Positions 53,695 to 62,139 of a stretch of 64,000 bases of DNA are shown one piece after another. The DNA lies in NCBI GenBank assembly GCA_963675935.2, contig OY780964.2, positions 434,001 to 498,000 of the forward strand, given 5' to 3'. This DNA is from G963675935 sp963675935 (GTDB lineage Bacteria > Planctomycetota > Planctomycetia > Pirellulales > Thermoguttaceae). The translations under genes were made by a program, and so were the position numbers. The notes under the pieces are model-generated. The model did not search any database. It was not told the origin of the DNA and saw only the letters and a list, made by a program, of their open reading frames with translations. Position 1 is the stretch's first letter. Every line of letters begins with the position of its first letter.

Positions 53695-55881
53695 TTATTT
53701 TCCCACGTCCTGGATTTCCAGCATCGAGTGGTTCACCAGCGCGCCGTCCTCGATGTAGCCCTCGTCGGTGACGGTTCGCAATGTCTTGAAAACGTCCACG
53801 CCGGTGCGGACCTGATCGACGACTGCTTTCTTTTCAGCTTTGTCGTCTTGGTCGGCGACAGCCTTTTCGACGGCGAAATCGATCCAAGGCATGGCGGCGT
53901 CGAGTGTGCCGGCCCATTGGAACCACACGGCCACGGCCAGCGGGCGATCGGACTTCGCCAACACGCCGCCCAACGCCGGGGGCGTGGCCTTCAGCAGCCG
54001 CCCCGTATGCTCGCGAGAAATCGAGACCACGGCCACCTTGTCGGAAATCGCAAGGTTCGGAACGATCTTCTTATCGACGCCCCACGGCTCGGGCAGCGTG
54101 AACGCGAAAATTTTGCCGTCGGCCGTCTCGGTCACTTGCGGCTCGGGAATCTTGAAGTTGGCGGGCACGTGAACGTCCTCGACCTGACGCATCGCGTCGA
54201 TCAAGCCGTTGACGACCGCCCGGTATTCGCCAAGCCCCTTCTCGAGCAGCTTGGCGTCGCTCACTCCGATGACCAGCGCCGGCTCGAGCATCGGCATCGG
54301 CTTCTCCGTGGCCGGCAGCGACGCGATGAATTGCTTGCTCGTCAGTCGGGCATCGACGACCAGGGCGAATTGCCCATCGGCCAGGGCGGGGAAGAGCATT
54401 TCGCGGTTGGCCTTGTCGAGCCGCTCGACCAGCGGCAACGCGGCCTTCGTGAACGTCTCGACCTTTTCGCGGTCGTCGTCTTCCATCAGCGGAAGGCCGA
54501 ACTCGCGGAAATAGCCGTAGCCGGTTTTCAGCCATTTCACCAGCAAGTCGTAGTCCTTGACGTTGCATTTTTGCCGGGCGACGACGCCGAACAGCGGGTT
54601 GCCGCCGATGTGTTCCAACAGGCCCAGCGGCTTCGAGCCGTCCAGGCCGTTGTGGTCGCCCCAGGCGTATTGGTAGCTTTCGAGGCCGCGGTCGGTGAGG
54701 AAGCTCAGGGCCATTGCGGCGCCGGCCTTCGGGAAGAGCGTTTTCAGATCGGCCGACAGCGATTTCGCGTCCTTGCGGATGCGGTCTTTCTGCTCGTCCT
54801 TCAAGTCGGAGGTCGCCAGGAGCTGCTCGCCGGTTTCCAGCAGATTGTCGATGCTTTTCGGCTGATTGTTGAGCCTTTGGTTGATCGCTTCGCTCGCGTA
54901 ACTGATGGAAACGAGCCGGCGGTCGGCGTATTTCACAAGCGGCTTGAACTCGACGCGGTCGATGAGCCGGTCGCCTTTACCGAGTTTTTCCAACGCTTCG
55001 AGCGACGAGCCGACGGAGGCCACGAGATAATCGCCCCGGAGGCCCAAGGCGACGACCAGCTTCGCTTTTTTGAGTTGTTCGATGACCTTTTTGACGTTGT
55101 TTTCGTCGGCGCCCATTTCCTTGAATTGTTCTTCGGAGATTTCGTCCCAAGGCAGCATCGAGCCGTCGAGATTCAGCACGAGATACTCGAAATCGCCGAC
55201 CTTGGTCTTCTTGATGCGGCCCTTGGTCACTTCGCTGTTTTCGGCAAGGATGTTGGCGATCATCTCCAGCTTGATGAGTTGCTCCTTGGCCAACTCGGCG
55301 TTCTTCACCTTGAAGCCGACGACCAGATTGGGCACGCGGATCTGATCGGCGTGCTTCGCCAAGACCGACACGATCGCCGCGGCTTGAATCTCATTGGGTT
55401 TCCGATCGTTCGTCTGGCCTGTGATCTGCGCCAGCATGGGGCCGAAACTCTGCGCGGCGTTGGCCGACTGGAAAAGGTCCACAAAATCGGCAAAATCCTT
55501 GTCGCCGTAGACGAACATTTCGTGCGAGGCCATCTCGACGAACAAATCGAGCGCCTTGCGGGTTTCCGGGTTTTCGAGCGCGGCTTGGAGTTGCGCCAAA
55601 TTGCCCTGCTCGGTCATCTCGGCGGTGAAATCGGCAATGGCCTTCTGCACGATGGGCATCGCTAAAACTTTCACGCAGGCGTTGCTCTTCTTGATCGCCT
55701 CGAACTGCTCGCGGTTGCGCATCATGCTCGAATAAAACGCGGCGTCGGCCGGAATCAGCTTGAGCGACGTGTCGAGCTTGTCCAGCTCGCCGGCCGCCGC
55801 GGGCCGCGAAGCCGCGAGGGCCACGGACGCCGCAAAAACCAAACTCCAAACAAAACAGCAGTTCCAACGTCGTGCGTTCAT
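53695..55881 (-). CDS. Large secreted protein of unknown function
   Basis: 728 residues with a signal peptide (FVWSLVFAASVALAASRPAA) and an AGGAG site before the ATG. It is a mixed alpha/beta sequence with several amphipathic helices (DKLDTSLKLIPADAAFYSSM, LQAALENPETRKALDLFVEM). The segments IPADAAFYSSMMRNREQFEA and GDYLVASVGSSLEALEKLGK occur in related planctomycete secreted proteins as I recall them, but no function is known. No enzyme motif was identified. It is upstream of, and in the same direction as, the STN-like protein. Confidence 0.7.
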   Translation of the reverse strand: MNARRWNCCFVWSLVFAASVALAASRPAAAGELDKLDTSLKLIPADAAFYSSMMRNREQFEAIKKSNACVKVLAMPIVQKAIADFTAEMTEQGNLAQLQAALENPETRKALDLFVEMASHEMFVYGDKDFADFVDLFQSANAAQSFGPMLAQITGQTNDRKPNEIQAAAIVSVLAKHADQIRVPNLVVGFKVKNAELAKEQLIKLEMIANILAENSEVTKGRIKKTKVGDFEYLVLNLDGSMLPWDEISEEQFKEMGADENNVKKVIEQLKKAKLVVALGLRGDYLVASVGSSLEALEKLGKGDRLIDRVEFKPLVKYADRRLVSISYASEAINQRLNNQPKSIDNLLETGEQLLATSDLKDEQKDRIRKDAKSLSADLKTLFPKAGAAMALSFLTDRGLESYQYAWGDHNGLDGSKPLGLLEHIGGNPLFGVVARQKCNVKDYDLLVKWLKTGYGYFREFGLPLMEDDDREKVETFTKAALPLVERLDKANREMLFPALADGQFALVVDARLTSKQFIASLPATEKPMPMLEPALVIGVSDAKLLEKGLGEYRAVVNGLIDAMRQVEDVHVPANFKIPEPQVTETADGKIFAFTLPEPWGVDKKIVPNLAISDKVAVVSISREHTGRLLKATPPALGGVLAKSDRPLAVAVWFQWAGTLDAAMPWIDFAVEKAVADQDDKAEKKAVVDQVRTGVDVFKTLRTVTDEGYIEDGALVNHSMLEIQDVGK

Positions 55882-56052
55882 GGAAAACTCCTGATGTCGC
55901 CAAAGAGGGGGGGTAAGTTTGTAGTTCCGCCTTTAGGCGGCGTTGTTGGAAAAACCGGCATAAACCGGAACCACGAACAACGCCACTTCTAAACATAGCG
56001 TATAGACAGACGCCGCGATGGCCGTATTATTGCGGTCTCGTGGGGGAAAAAC

Positions 56053-56295
56053 AAGCAGGGGACAAAGTCGGCCTCGCACTACCCACCGCAGCCGCTCTTT
56101 CTCGTTCCCATGCTCCGCGTGGGAACGCATTTTTTCGACGCTCCCGCGTCGTGGGAATCGCTAACCAATGTTGCCTCTTCGACAGGGCGTCACGGGACGC
56201 AGGAGCGTCCGAGCAGTGCGTTCCCACGCGGAGCGTGGGAACGAGGGAAAGCAGGGGAGAAAGTCGCCCTCGCACTACCCGCCACACCCGCTCTT
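56053..56295. repeat. Type E palindromes flanked by a duplicated purF tail
   Basis: Hairpins TCGTTCCCATGCTCCGCGTG and CACGCGGAGCGTGGGAACGA with GTCACGGGACGCAGGAGCG between are flanked by an imperfect direct repeat of about 47 bases (56053-56099 and 56249-56295), AAGCAGGGGA.AAAGTCG.CCTCGC. The right copy is the last codons of purF. The left copy lies downstream of purF. Confidence 0.75.
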
Positions 56296-57858
56296 CGCCG
56301 TCTCATATGTACGGCCGACGACGTTGTTGCGGTGGTTTTCCAGGGCGATGCGGGCCAGACGCTGGCCGCAGGGCGTCGGATATTCGCCCGTGATGCACGC
56401 CCGGCATAAATGCTCGGCCGGAAAGCCGATGGCCCGCGCGATGGCGTCGACCGGCAGATAGCGGAGCGAATCGGCGCCGAGTTGCGCGGCCATGCGAGCC
56501 TCGGCATCGGGCGAAAGCGACTCGCCCTCCAAAAACTTGGGCGCGAAAAGCTCGCTGACCGTCGACATGTCAATACCGTAGAAACAGGGGCCGATGATCG
56601 GTGGACAGGCCACGCGAACGTGAACCTCGCGCGGATGGCCATACTCCCGGATCCGGTGCAACAGCACCTGGAGCGTCGTGGCCCGAACGATCGAATCCTC
56701 GACCAACAGAACCCGCTTGCCTTCCAACACCTCGCGCAACGGGGTGTACTTGGTTTCGGCCTTGCGCCGGCGGCTGCCGCCGCCTTCGATGAACGTTCGC
56801 CCGCTGTAGCGGTTGCGGATCAACCCCTCGACGCACGGAACCTTCAAGGCGTAGGCCATCGCGTCGGCCGATGCCTTGCTGGTGTCGGGCACGGGCACCA
56901 CCACCGTGTTGTCGTCGATCGGCAGGGTTTCGAGCCGGGCCAATTCCTCGCCCAGGGCCTTGCGCGACAGGTAGACGCTTCGCCCGTCGAGCGTGCTTGC
57001 CACGTTGGCGAAATAGACCCACTCGAAGAAGCAGTGGGCGTGTTGCACGGGCTTGGCGAACGGCTGAATCTCGAATTGACCGTCGATGATGGTAATGACG
57101 TTGCCTGACGGGACCGATTTGATGCTCTCGGCCGCGAAACCGAGGTTCAACAGCGCCACGCTCTCGCTGGCCGCCGCGAACAGCGGGCCTTCCATCGCGT
57201 AGCTCAGCGGCTTGATGCCCAGCGGGTCGCGGGCGACCATCATGTTGCCCAAGGCGTCGAGAAACACGAGGCTGTAGGCGCCGTCGAACTTTCGGGCGAA
57301 ATGGCGGCATACGTCGATCAACGGCGGCCGACGCTCGGTGGAAAGCGCCCCGCAAATCTGGTGCATCAACACTTCCGTGTCGGTCTCGCGCGACAGATAG
57401 TTGTTGTCGTCGTCGAGCAGTTCCTCGCGGAGTTCTTGATAGTTGGCCAATTGTCCGTTGAAGGCGAAACTGAACCACTTGTGTTTTTTGATGTGGTGAC
57501 GCTCGAAGGGCTGGGCGTAGCTTCGGTCGTCCTGGCCGCAGGTGGCGTAGCGGACATGCCCGATAGCGGCCCGGCCTGCGTATTCCTCCATCAGGCTCTC
57601 GAATTTGCCGCGATGGCTCAGTCGAAAGACCTCGCTGACGTTTCCTACGTCTTTGTAGGTATCGACGAGTTGGTTACGGTGGGGGTTGTAGGTGCTGATG
57701 CCCGCCGCGAGCTGGCCGCGGTTTTGGATGTCGAGCAGCATGCGCGGCATCAGGCGAGAAATTTCTTCAGGGCCTTGCTCGGGGCAAAGTGGAGAAACGC
57801 CCCTGCCCGGCAGGTGATAGATGGCGGCGACGCCGCATTCGTCATGGATTTCGCTCAT
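56275..57858 (-). CDS. purF: Amidophosphoribosyltransferase
   Basis: 527 residues. After MSEIHDE comes CGVAAIY, where Cys8 is the glutamine-amidotransferase nucleophile once the short propeptide is cut. The domain is glutaminase (HVRYATCGQ, FAFNGQLANYQELREEL, DTEVLMHQIC), then the PRPP-binding phosphoribosyltransferase loop VLLVEDSIVRATTLQVLLHR. Cysteines in HCFFEWVYF, IIGPCFYGID and HLCRACITGEYPT fit the 4Fe-4S form. It makes phosphoribosylamine for purine synthesis, the substrate of PurD (22672). Its 3' end is partly duplicated downstream. Confidence 0.95.
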   Translation of the reverse strand: MSEIHDECGVAAIYHLPGRGVSPLCPEQGPEEISRLMPRMLLDIQNRGQLAAGISTYNPHRNQLVDTYKDVGNVSEVFRLSHRGKFESLMEEYAGRAAIGHVRYATCGQDDRSYAQPFERHHIKKHKWFSFAFNGQLANYQELREELLDDDNNYLSRETDTEVLMHQICGALSTERRPPLIDVCRHFARKFDGAYSLVFLDALGNMMVARDPLGIKPLSYAMEGPLFAAASESVALLNLGFAAESIKSVPSGNVITIIDGQFEIQPFAKPVQHAHCFFEWVYFANVASTLDGRSVYLSRKALGEELARLETLPIDDNTVVVPVPDTSKASADAMAYALKVPCVEGLIRNRYSGRTFIEGGGSRRRKAETKYTPLREVLEGKRVLLVEDSIVRATTLQVLLHRIREYGHPREVHVRVACPPIIGPCFYGIDMSTVSELFAPKFLEGESLSPDAEARMAAQLGADSLRYLPVDAIARAIGFPAEHLCRACITGEYPTPCGQRLARIALENHRNNVVGRTYETAKSGCGG

Positions 57859-57913
57859 AACAATTTATTATAGGAGCGAGCCATAAATTTAACAATCCAT
57901 TATGCCGGTGGGG

Positions 57914-58070
57914 CAGGAGAACTGCAAAGTCGCATTTTGGGGATAGATGGGAAAAACCGTCATTCTGAGCGTAGCGAAGAATCTCGTTGGCCCGCAGGAA
58001 CTTACGCGATACCACGGAGATTCTTCGCTACGCTCAGAATGACGGTTTCCTGGACTTTGCAGTTGTCCTG
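57914..58070. mobile_element. 157-bp palindromic element type A, copy 3, with 10-bp target duplication
   Basis: Ends CAGGAGAACTGCAAAGTC and GACTTTGCAGTTGTCCTG. GCCGGTGGGG lies at 57904-57913 and again at 58071-58080. It is the best preserved copy and lies immediately upstream of purF's start. Confidence 0.93.
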
Positions 58071-58123
58071 GCCGGTGGGGGGTATTCGCATCCTTCATGC
58101 TCTTCAAAACATGTCGGTTGTGC

Positions 58124-58564
58124 TTATTTTTTCCGTTTCAAGTCAAAATCCATCGTTTGATTGCCCGACTTGATCTCGATCTTCGCGTTGTTCCCTTCCG
58201 CATCGGCGGGAATGGTGTCGGCGCGGTCGATGATTCCGGTCGTGTCGCCGCGCTGGGCGGCCTCTTTGGCCAATCGTGCCCTGTCTTCGCTGTTGCGGCT
58301 ATAGTTGATCGCCTTGACTCCCACAATTTGGACGATCATTTTTCCGGGCTGGCATTTGGCTTGATAGCGACCTTCCGCGATGGGAGCGCCGCAACTGGGG
58401 CCTGCGCCGCCGTCGGGAAGAAAAGTGATGCAACCCTTTTTCACGGGTTGGCCGTCGTACGTCACCCGACCGCTGATGGTCGAGGACTGATCGCAACCCG
58501 TGACGAGAAACAAAAATGCCGCGATTGCCGCAAGCAATGCGTTTCGACGGAAAGTCATTGGCAT
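58124..58564 (-). CDS. Secreted lipoprotein with transthyretin/CarboxypepD-like domain
   Basis: 146 residues. The signal is of lipoprotein type: LLAAIAAFLFLVTGC, with cysteine as lipidation site. The sequence SGRVTYDGQPVKKGCITFLPD is the usual start of a planctomycete Ig-like/transthyretin-like domain, PGKMIVQIVGVKAINYS another. It probably sits on the outside of the membrane. It lies 16 bases downstream of the DUF1559 gene, an arrangement common in planctomycetes. Confidence 0.85.
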   Translation of the reverse strand: MPMTFRRNALLAAIAAFLFLVTGCDQSSTISGRVTYDGQPVKKGCITFLPDGGAGPSCGAPIAEGRYQAKCQPGKMIVQIVGVKAINYSRNSEDRARLAKEAAQRGDTTGIIDRADTIPADAEGNNAKIEIKSGNQTMDFDLKRKK

Positions 58565-58579
58565 ATCCTCCTAAATCGG

Positions 58580-59602
58580 TTATTGCGGCAGGACGGCCGT
58601 TTCGCCGCCGGCGCGTGTGCCCGCGCCTCGCCAGATGGAAAGGTTCACGTTTTCGGAGACGAACGTCACGGAGCCGTCGGCCATGGCGGTGTTGACTCCA
58701 CCGGAGTGCATGCTGCGCGCCGCGGCATAGGCCCCGGCCGCGCTGGGCGTGTACTGGGCATTCAAGCCAAGCGAGAGGCACGGGGCCGTGTATCCGAAGT
58801 TGCCGAAGTCGCTGGGGCATCCGCCGATGATGCGATCAGCCGAAGAGGAGTTCGGCGTAATGGCTGTCGAGAACAACGCGCCGCCCATGTTTCCGTAGAT
58901 CATCTCGCCGATCGGGCCAGACCAGCCCGACGAGGCAGGCGGCGCGATTTGCTCGGAGAGAAGCACGGTGTTCGATGTGCCGTCCACAATGTCGGCGAAA
59001 GTTGCCCCCAAGGATCGAGTTTTGTCGAAGCTTTGGCCGGATCGAACGCCGAAAACACCGAGGCCCCAAGGTCCCGTGGTCGAATCGACGGAATTTCCAT
59101 AGGTATCTCCGCTGCCGGCGCAACCGCGGTAGCTGCATCGGTAGTAGCCATAGCTCGCGGTATCCATTTCATTTTCCACTGGAGCGATGTCGCTGGGACA
59201 ACACCATGCGCCGATCTTTGTATGACGCGACGCCCGCATCCGCGAATCGTCGCCGCCCGCCCCGAGAGGTCCAGGCGCCGATGCGACGTAACCCGCTTGA
59301 GGCAATGTCCAGTATCCATCGTAGACAGCCTGTTGTTCAATATACGGCAACGTCAAATGCGTCCAAGTATAGGCGTCCCATATATCGTATTTTCGCCCGT
59401 AAGGAAGATGGCCGTTCGCCTCGGCGAAGCCGTGGCAGGCCAGGGCCAACTGTTTGAGGTTGTTCGCGCATTGCATTCGTCGGGCAGCCTCGCGCGCGGC
59501 TTGCACGGCGGGCAGCAGCAAGGCGATCAGAATGCCGATGATCGTAATGACCACGAGCAATTCGACCAAGGTAAAACCGTGTCTCTGATTGTGTGTTCCC
59601 AT
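58580..59602 (-). CDS. DUF1559 pseudopilin-like protein
   Basis: 340 residues from ATG near 59602 (MGTHNQRHGFTLVELLVVIT), with AAGGAAC upstream. The N-terminal methylation-type signal GFTLVELLVVITIIGILIAL with LPAVQAAREAARRMQCANNL is the type IV pilin-like start of DUF1559 proteins, cut after glycine with glutamate at position +5. The C-terminal part (LSLGLNAQYTPSAAGAYAAA, FGNFGYTAPC, MHSGGVNTAMADGSVTFVSE) has the usual glycine-rich H-X-G-G end. The family is expanded in planctomycetes and thought to form surface fibres. It is probably cotranscribed with its neighbours. Confidence 0.93.
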   Translation of the reverse strand: MGTHNQRHGFTLVELLVVITIIGILIALLLPAVQAAREAARRMQCANNLKQLALACHGFAEANGHLPYGRKYDIWDAYTWTHLTLPYIEQQAVYDGYWTLPQAGYVASAPGPLGAGGDDSRMRASRHTKIGAWCCPSDIAPVENEMDTASYGYYRCSYRGCAGSGDTYGNSVDSTTGPWGLGVFGVRSGQSFDKTRSLGATFADIVDGTSNTVLLSEQIAPPASSGWSGPIGEMIYGNMGGALFSTAITPNSSSADRIIGGCPSDFGNFGYTAPCLSLGLNAQYTPSAAGAYAAARSMHSGGVNTAMADGSVTFVSENVNLSIWRGAGTRAGGETAVLPQ

Positions 59603-59664
59603 GATAATTTGTTCCTTTCTGAAGAAAAGACAAAGAGAAAAGATATGCCCTTTTAAGTTTCCAT

Positions 59665-60759
59665 TCACAGCGGCTTATTGGTCAGCAGTCCGATGCCGCG
59701 ACCCTTCTTGCCAACGGCGTTATAGAACATGTACCAAGTCTCGTTTTCCGAGTTGTAGACCAGCGAAATCTTGTGGGCATGATCCGCGTCGAGTCCCTGG
59801 GGATGGCCGCCGGCCAACACGATCGGCTCACGCCGGGCCGTCCAGTGCAGCAGATCACGCGAAAACGCAGCCATCACATGGGCGTGCGCGCTCTTCAGGC
59901 CGAAGTAAAGCATCACCCAATGATCGCCGTCGCGATACACCTTGGGGTCGGACGCCATCACGGCGTCTTCATAATCCGGTCGATTGCGAATCACCGGGTT
60001 GCCGGCGCAGCGGGACCACTTCAGCAGATCTGTTGAGGTGGCCAAGCCGATTTGCTCGATGCTGCCGTTGGCCGCGTTGTAGAAGTCGTAGAACTTGCCC
60101 GCGTGTTCGACCAGAAACGGTTGGTAGATGCAGTCTTTCTCCCACTCCTTCACGTCGGTGTCGTATATGGAAAGAACGGAGCTAGGACGATCCTTGGCAC
60201 GCCGCCAGTGGATGCCGTCGTCGCTTTCCGCCAAGCCCTCGTAGCCGGGACGCAGCTCATAACCGCCTTGATGCGGATAGGAGCCGTAAAGCGACCAGTA
60301 TTTGCCGTTTCGTTTTTTGAGCGTCCGAGGCGAGGCGATGTCATAGGATTCGTACAGAAAACCGCCGAGCACCACGCCGCCATGATCGAAATCGCCCTCA
60401 TGGCCGTAGCCCATCGCAAGGCCAAGTTGTTTCCAATGCACCAAATCCTCGCTGACGGCAACGAACGACTGGTAGCCGCGGCCATCGAACCCGATGAACG
60501 TCATATACCATTTCGGATCGTTGGGAATCTGGTACACGGATGGCACGTCGGTCATCTGCACGTCGGGAAAGCCGGGAATGTTCGGCTTCGCAGCGATTAC
60601 GTGTTCCGGCTGATAGTCTTTCCAGCCGAGAAACTTTTGCGACCATTTTTCGACGGTGGCGGAGTCGATGGACTGTTCGGCAGCTTGCAGATTATGCAAT
60701 CCGAGAAGAACGGCCAAGGAAATCGCCGGAACGCTCACAAATGACTTTTTCATATTCAT
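59665..60759 (-). CDS. Secreted five-bladed beta-propeller protein (glycoside-hydrolase-like)
   Basis: 364 residues with a signal peptide (SVPAISLAVLLGLHNLQAAE). Repeated blade sequences such as DPKWYMTFIGFDGRGYQSFV, NGKYWSLYGSYPHQGGYELR, GKFYDFYNAANGSIEQIGLA and SDPKVYRDGDHWVMLYFGLK suggest a GH43/GH32/GH130-like propeller. The catalytic acids of a specific family were not identified. It has a paralogue of 386 residues directly upstream (60803), about 55% identical by eye, but lacks the PEP-CTERM end. Confidence 0.8.
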   Translation of the reverse strand: MNMKKSFVSVPAISLAVLLGLHNLQAAEQSIDSATVEKWSQKFLGWKDYQPEHVIAAKPNIPGFPDVQMTDVPSVYQIPNDPKWYMTFIGFDGRGYQSFVAVSEDLVHWKQLGLAMGYGHEGDFDHGGVVLGGFLYESYDIASPRTLKKRNGKYWSLYGSYPHQGGYELRPGYEGLAESDDGIHWRRAKDRPSSVLSIYDTDVKEWEKDCIYQPFLVEHAGKFYDFYNAANGSIEQIGLATSTDLLKWSRCAGNPVIRNRPDYEDAVMASDPKVYRDGDHWVMLYFGLKSAHAHVMAAFSRDLLHWTARREPIVLAGGHPQGLDADHAHKISLVYNSENETWYMFYNAVGKKGRGIGLLTNKPL

Positions 60760-60802
60760 GTTTGAGGCTCAATCTCAGGTGTTGTTTTGTGAAAAAATCG
60801 CA

Positions 60803-61963
60803 CTACGTTCGCTTCCGCCATGCGTAAGCCAACAGGCCAACCAAGCCGACGGCCATCAAGACAAACGAACCCGGTTCCGGTACCTCCCGACTGGTGATCA
60901 GTCCGATGCCCCGGCCTTCGTCGCCGACCGCACAATAATACATGTAGTAGGTGTCGTTCTGGGCGTTGTAGACGAGGGATATTTTATGGGCGTAGCTGCT
61001 GTCCAATCCGCTTGGATTGTCGCCGCCCTCGTACAACGGAGTTGGAGACGCCGTCCAGCTTAGCAGGTCCGTCGAAAAGGCCGTCATGATCGAGGCTTTG
61101 CCGGTGGCCGAACTCAGGCCGAAATAGAACATCGTCCAGTGGTCGCCGTCGCGGAAAACCTTGGGGTCCGACGCCATGATCGAATCGTAGCTGCTATTGC
61201 CGTTCTTCACGACCGGATTGGCCGAGTACCGGGTCCAATTGAGCAGGTCGGTCGAAACGGCCACGCCGATTTGCTCGACGCCGCCATTGGCCGCGTTGTA
61301 AAAATCATAGTATTTGCCGTCGTATTCGACGAGCCACGGCTGGTAGATGCAGCTTTTCTCCCACGTGCCGCAATCCTTGTCGTAGACCGACAGGATGGGC
61401 GTACTCTTCGCTTGTTGCCATGTCAGACCGTTGCTGCTGGTGGCCACGCCTTCGTAGCCGGGCCGCGATTCGTAGCCCGTCTGATAGGGATACGCTCCGT
61501 AAAGCGTCCAGTATTTTCCGTTGACGCTTTTTAGTGTTCGGGCGGCCTTGATGTCGTATGAATCGTACAAATATGCCCCTATCACGGTGCCGCCGTAGTC
61601 GAAACTGCCCGACTGGCCGAATCCCATCGCCAGTTTCGCGTTCGACCAATGCAGGAGGTCGGTACTCTCCGACACGAAGCTGTTGTAGCCTTTTCCGTTG
61701 AATGCGATGTAGCTCATGTACCACTTGCTGGAATCGCCGGGCAATTGGTAGACGGTCGGCACGTCGGTGTTGACAAAGGACTCATAGCCTTGGATGTTCG
61801 GCGTGGACGAGATGACGTGATCGGGTTGATAGTACCAGTTTTGGTAGGGCGCCGACCACTTGGCCAGCGTGGCCGCGTCGATGGTGTCGGCTGCTTTCAG
61901 CTCGGGAGAATCAAAAGCGACAACGGACGAAATCGCCAGAACCAATACGGAAAGCTTTTTCAT
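60803..61963 (-). CDS. Secreted five-bladed beta-propeller protein with PEP-CTERM anchor
   Basis: 386 residues, MKKLSVLVLAISSVVAFDSP. Blade motifs parallel the neighbour: DSSKWYMSYIAFNGKGYNSF, NGKYWTLYGAYPYQTGYESR, GKYYDFYNAANGGVEQIGVA, SDPKVFRDGDHWTMFYFGLS. The C-terminus is a PEP-CTERM sorting signal: VPEPGSFVLMAVGLVGLLAY and the AWRKRT tail, which is removed by an exosortase. It probably degrades or binds a polysaccharide at the cell surface. It lies about 45 bases before the paralogue. Confidence 0.85.
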   Translation of the reverse strand: MKKLSVLVLAISSVVAFDSPELKAADTIDAATLAKWSAPYQNWYYQPDHVISSTPNIQGYESFVNTDVPTVYQLPGDSSKWYMSYIAFNGKGYNSFVSESTDLLHWSNAKLAMGFGQSGSFDYGGTVIGAYLYDSYDIKAARTLKSVNGKYWTLYGAYPYQTGYESRPGYEGVATSSNGLTWQQAKSTPILSVYDKDCGTWEKSCIYQPWLVEYDGKYYDFYNAANGGVEQIGVAVSTDLLNWTRYSANPVVKNGNSSYDSIMASDPKVFRDGDHWTMFYFGLSSATGKASIMTAFSTDLLSWTASPTPLYEGGDNPSGLDSSYAHKISLVYNAQNDTYYMYYCAVGDEGRGIGLITSREVPEPGSFVLMAVGLVGLLAYAWRKRT

Positions 61964-62019
61964 GTTGGATGCTAATTCGTGGAATTTGCTTCGCGGATAA
62001 ACACATGGTTTGAAATCCC

Positions 62020-62084
62020 GTTTAGCCGGCGGGCTTGCGCGCCGCGCGGCCAGTTGACGCGGCGAACAAGTTCGCCGGCTAAAC
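62020..62084. repeat. GTTTAGCCGGCG palindromic repeat, copy 5
   Basis: GTTTAGCCGGCGGGCTTGCG and GGCGAACAAGTTCGCCGGCT AAAC face each other across about 14 bases. It lies between the two PEP-CTERM protein genes. Confidence 0.85.
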
Positions 62085-62139
62085 GGGGCATTAGGTTACT
62101 CTTGTTGGGTCGGCAGTTGAACTGCCGCCCTAACCCACG

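Noticed and set aside
53617..55665. 682-codon open frame on the plus strand
   Set aside because: Antisense to the secreted 728-residue protein, which has a signal peptide and ribosome binding site. The plus-strand product has no recognisable features.
58097..59656. 519-codon plus-strand frame opposite the lipoprotein and DUF1559 genes
   Set aside because: The minus strand carries clear lipobox and pilin-like signals; the plus frame has none.
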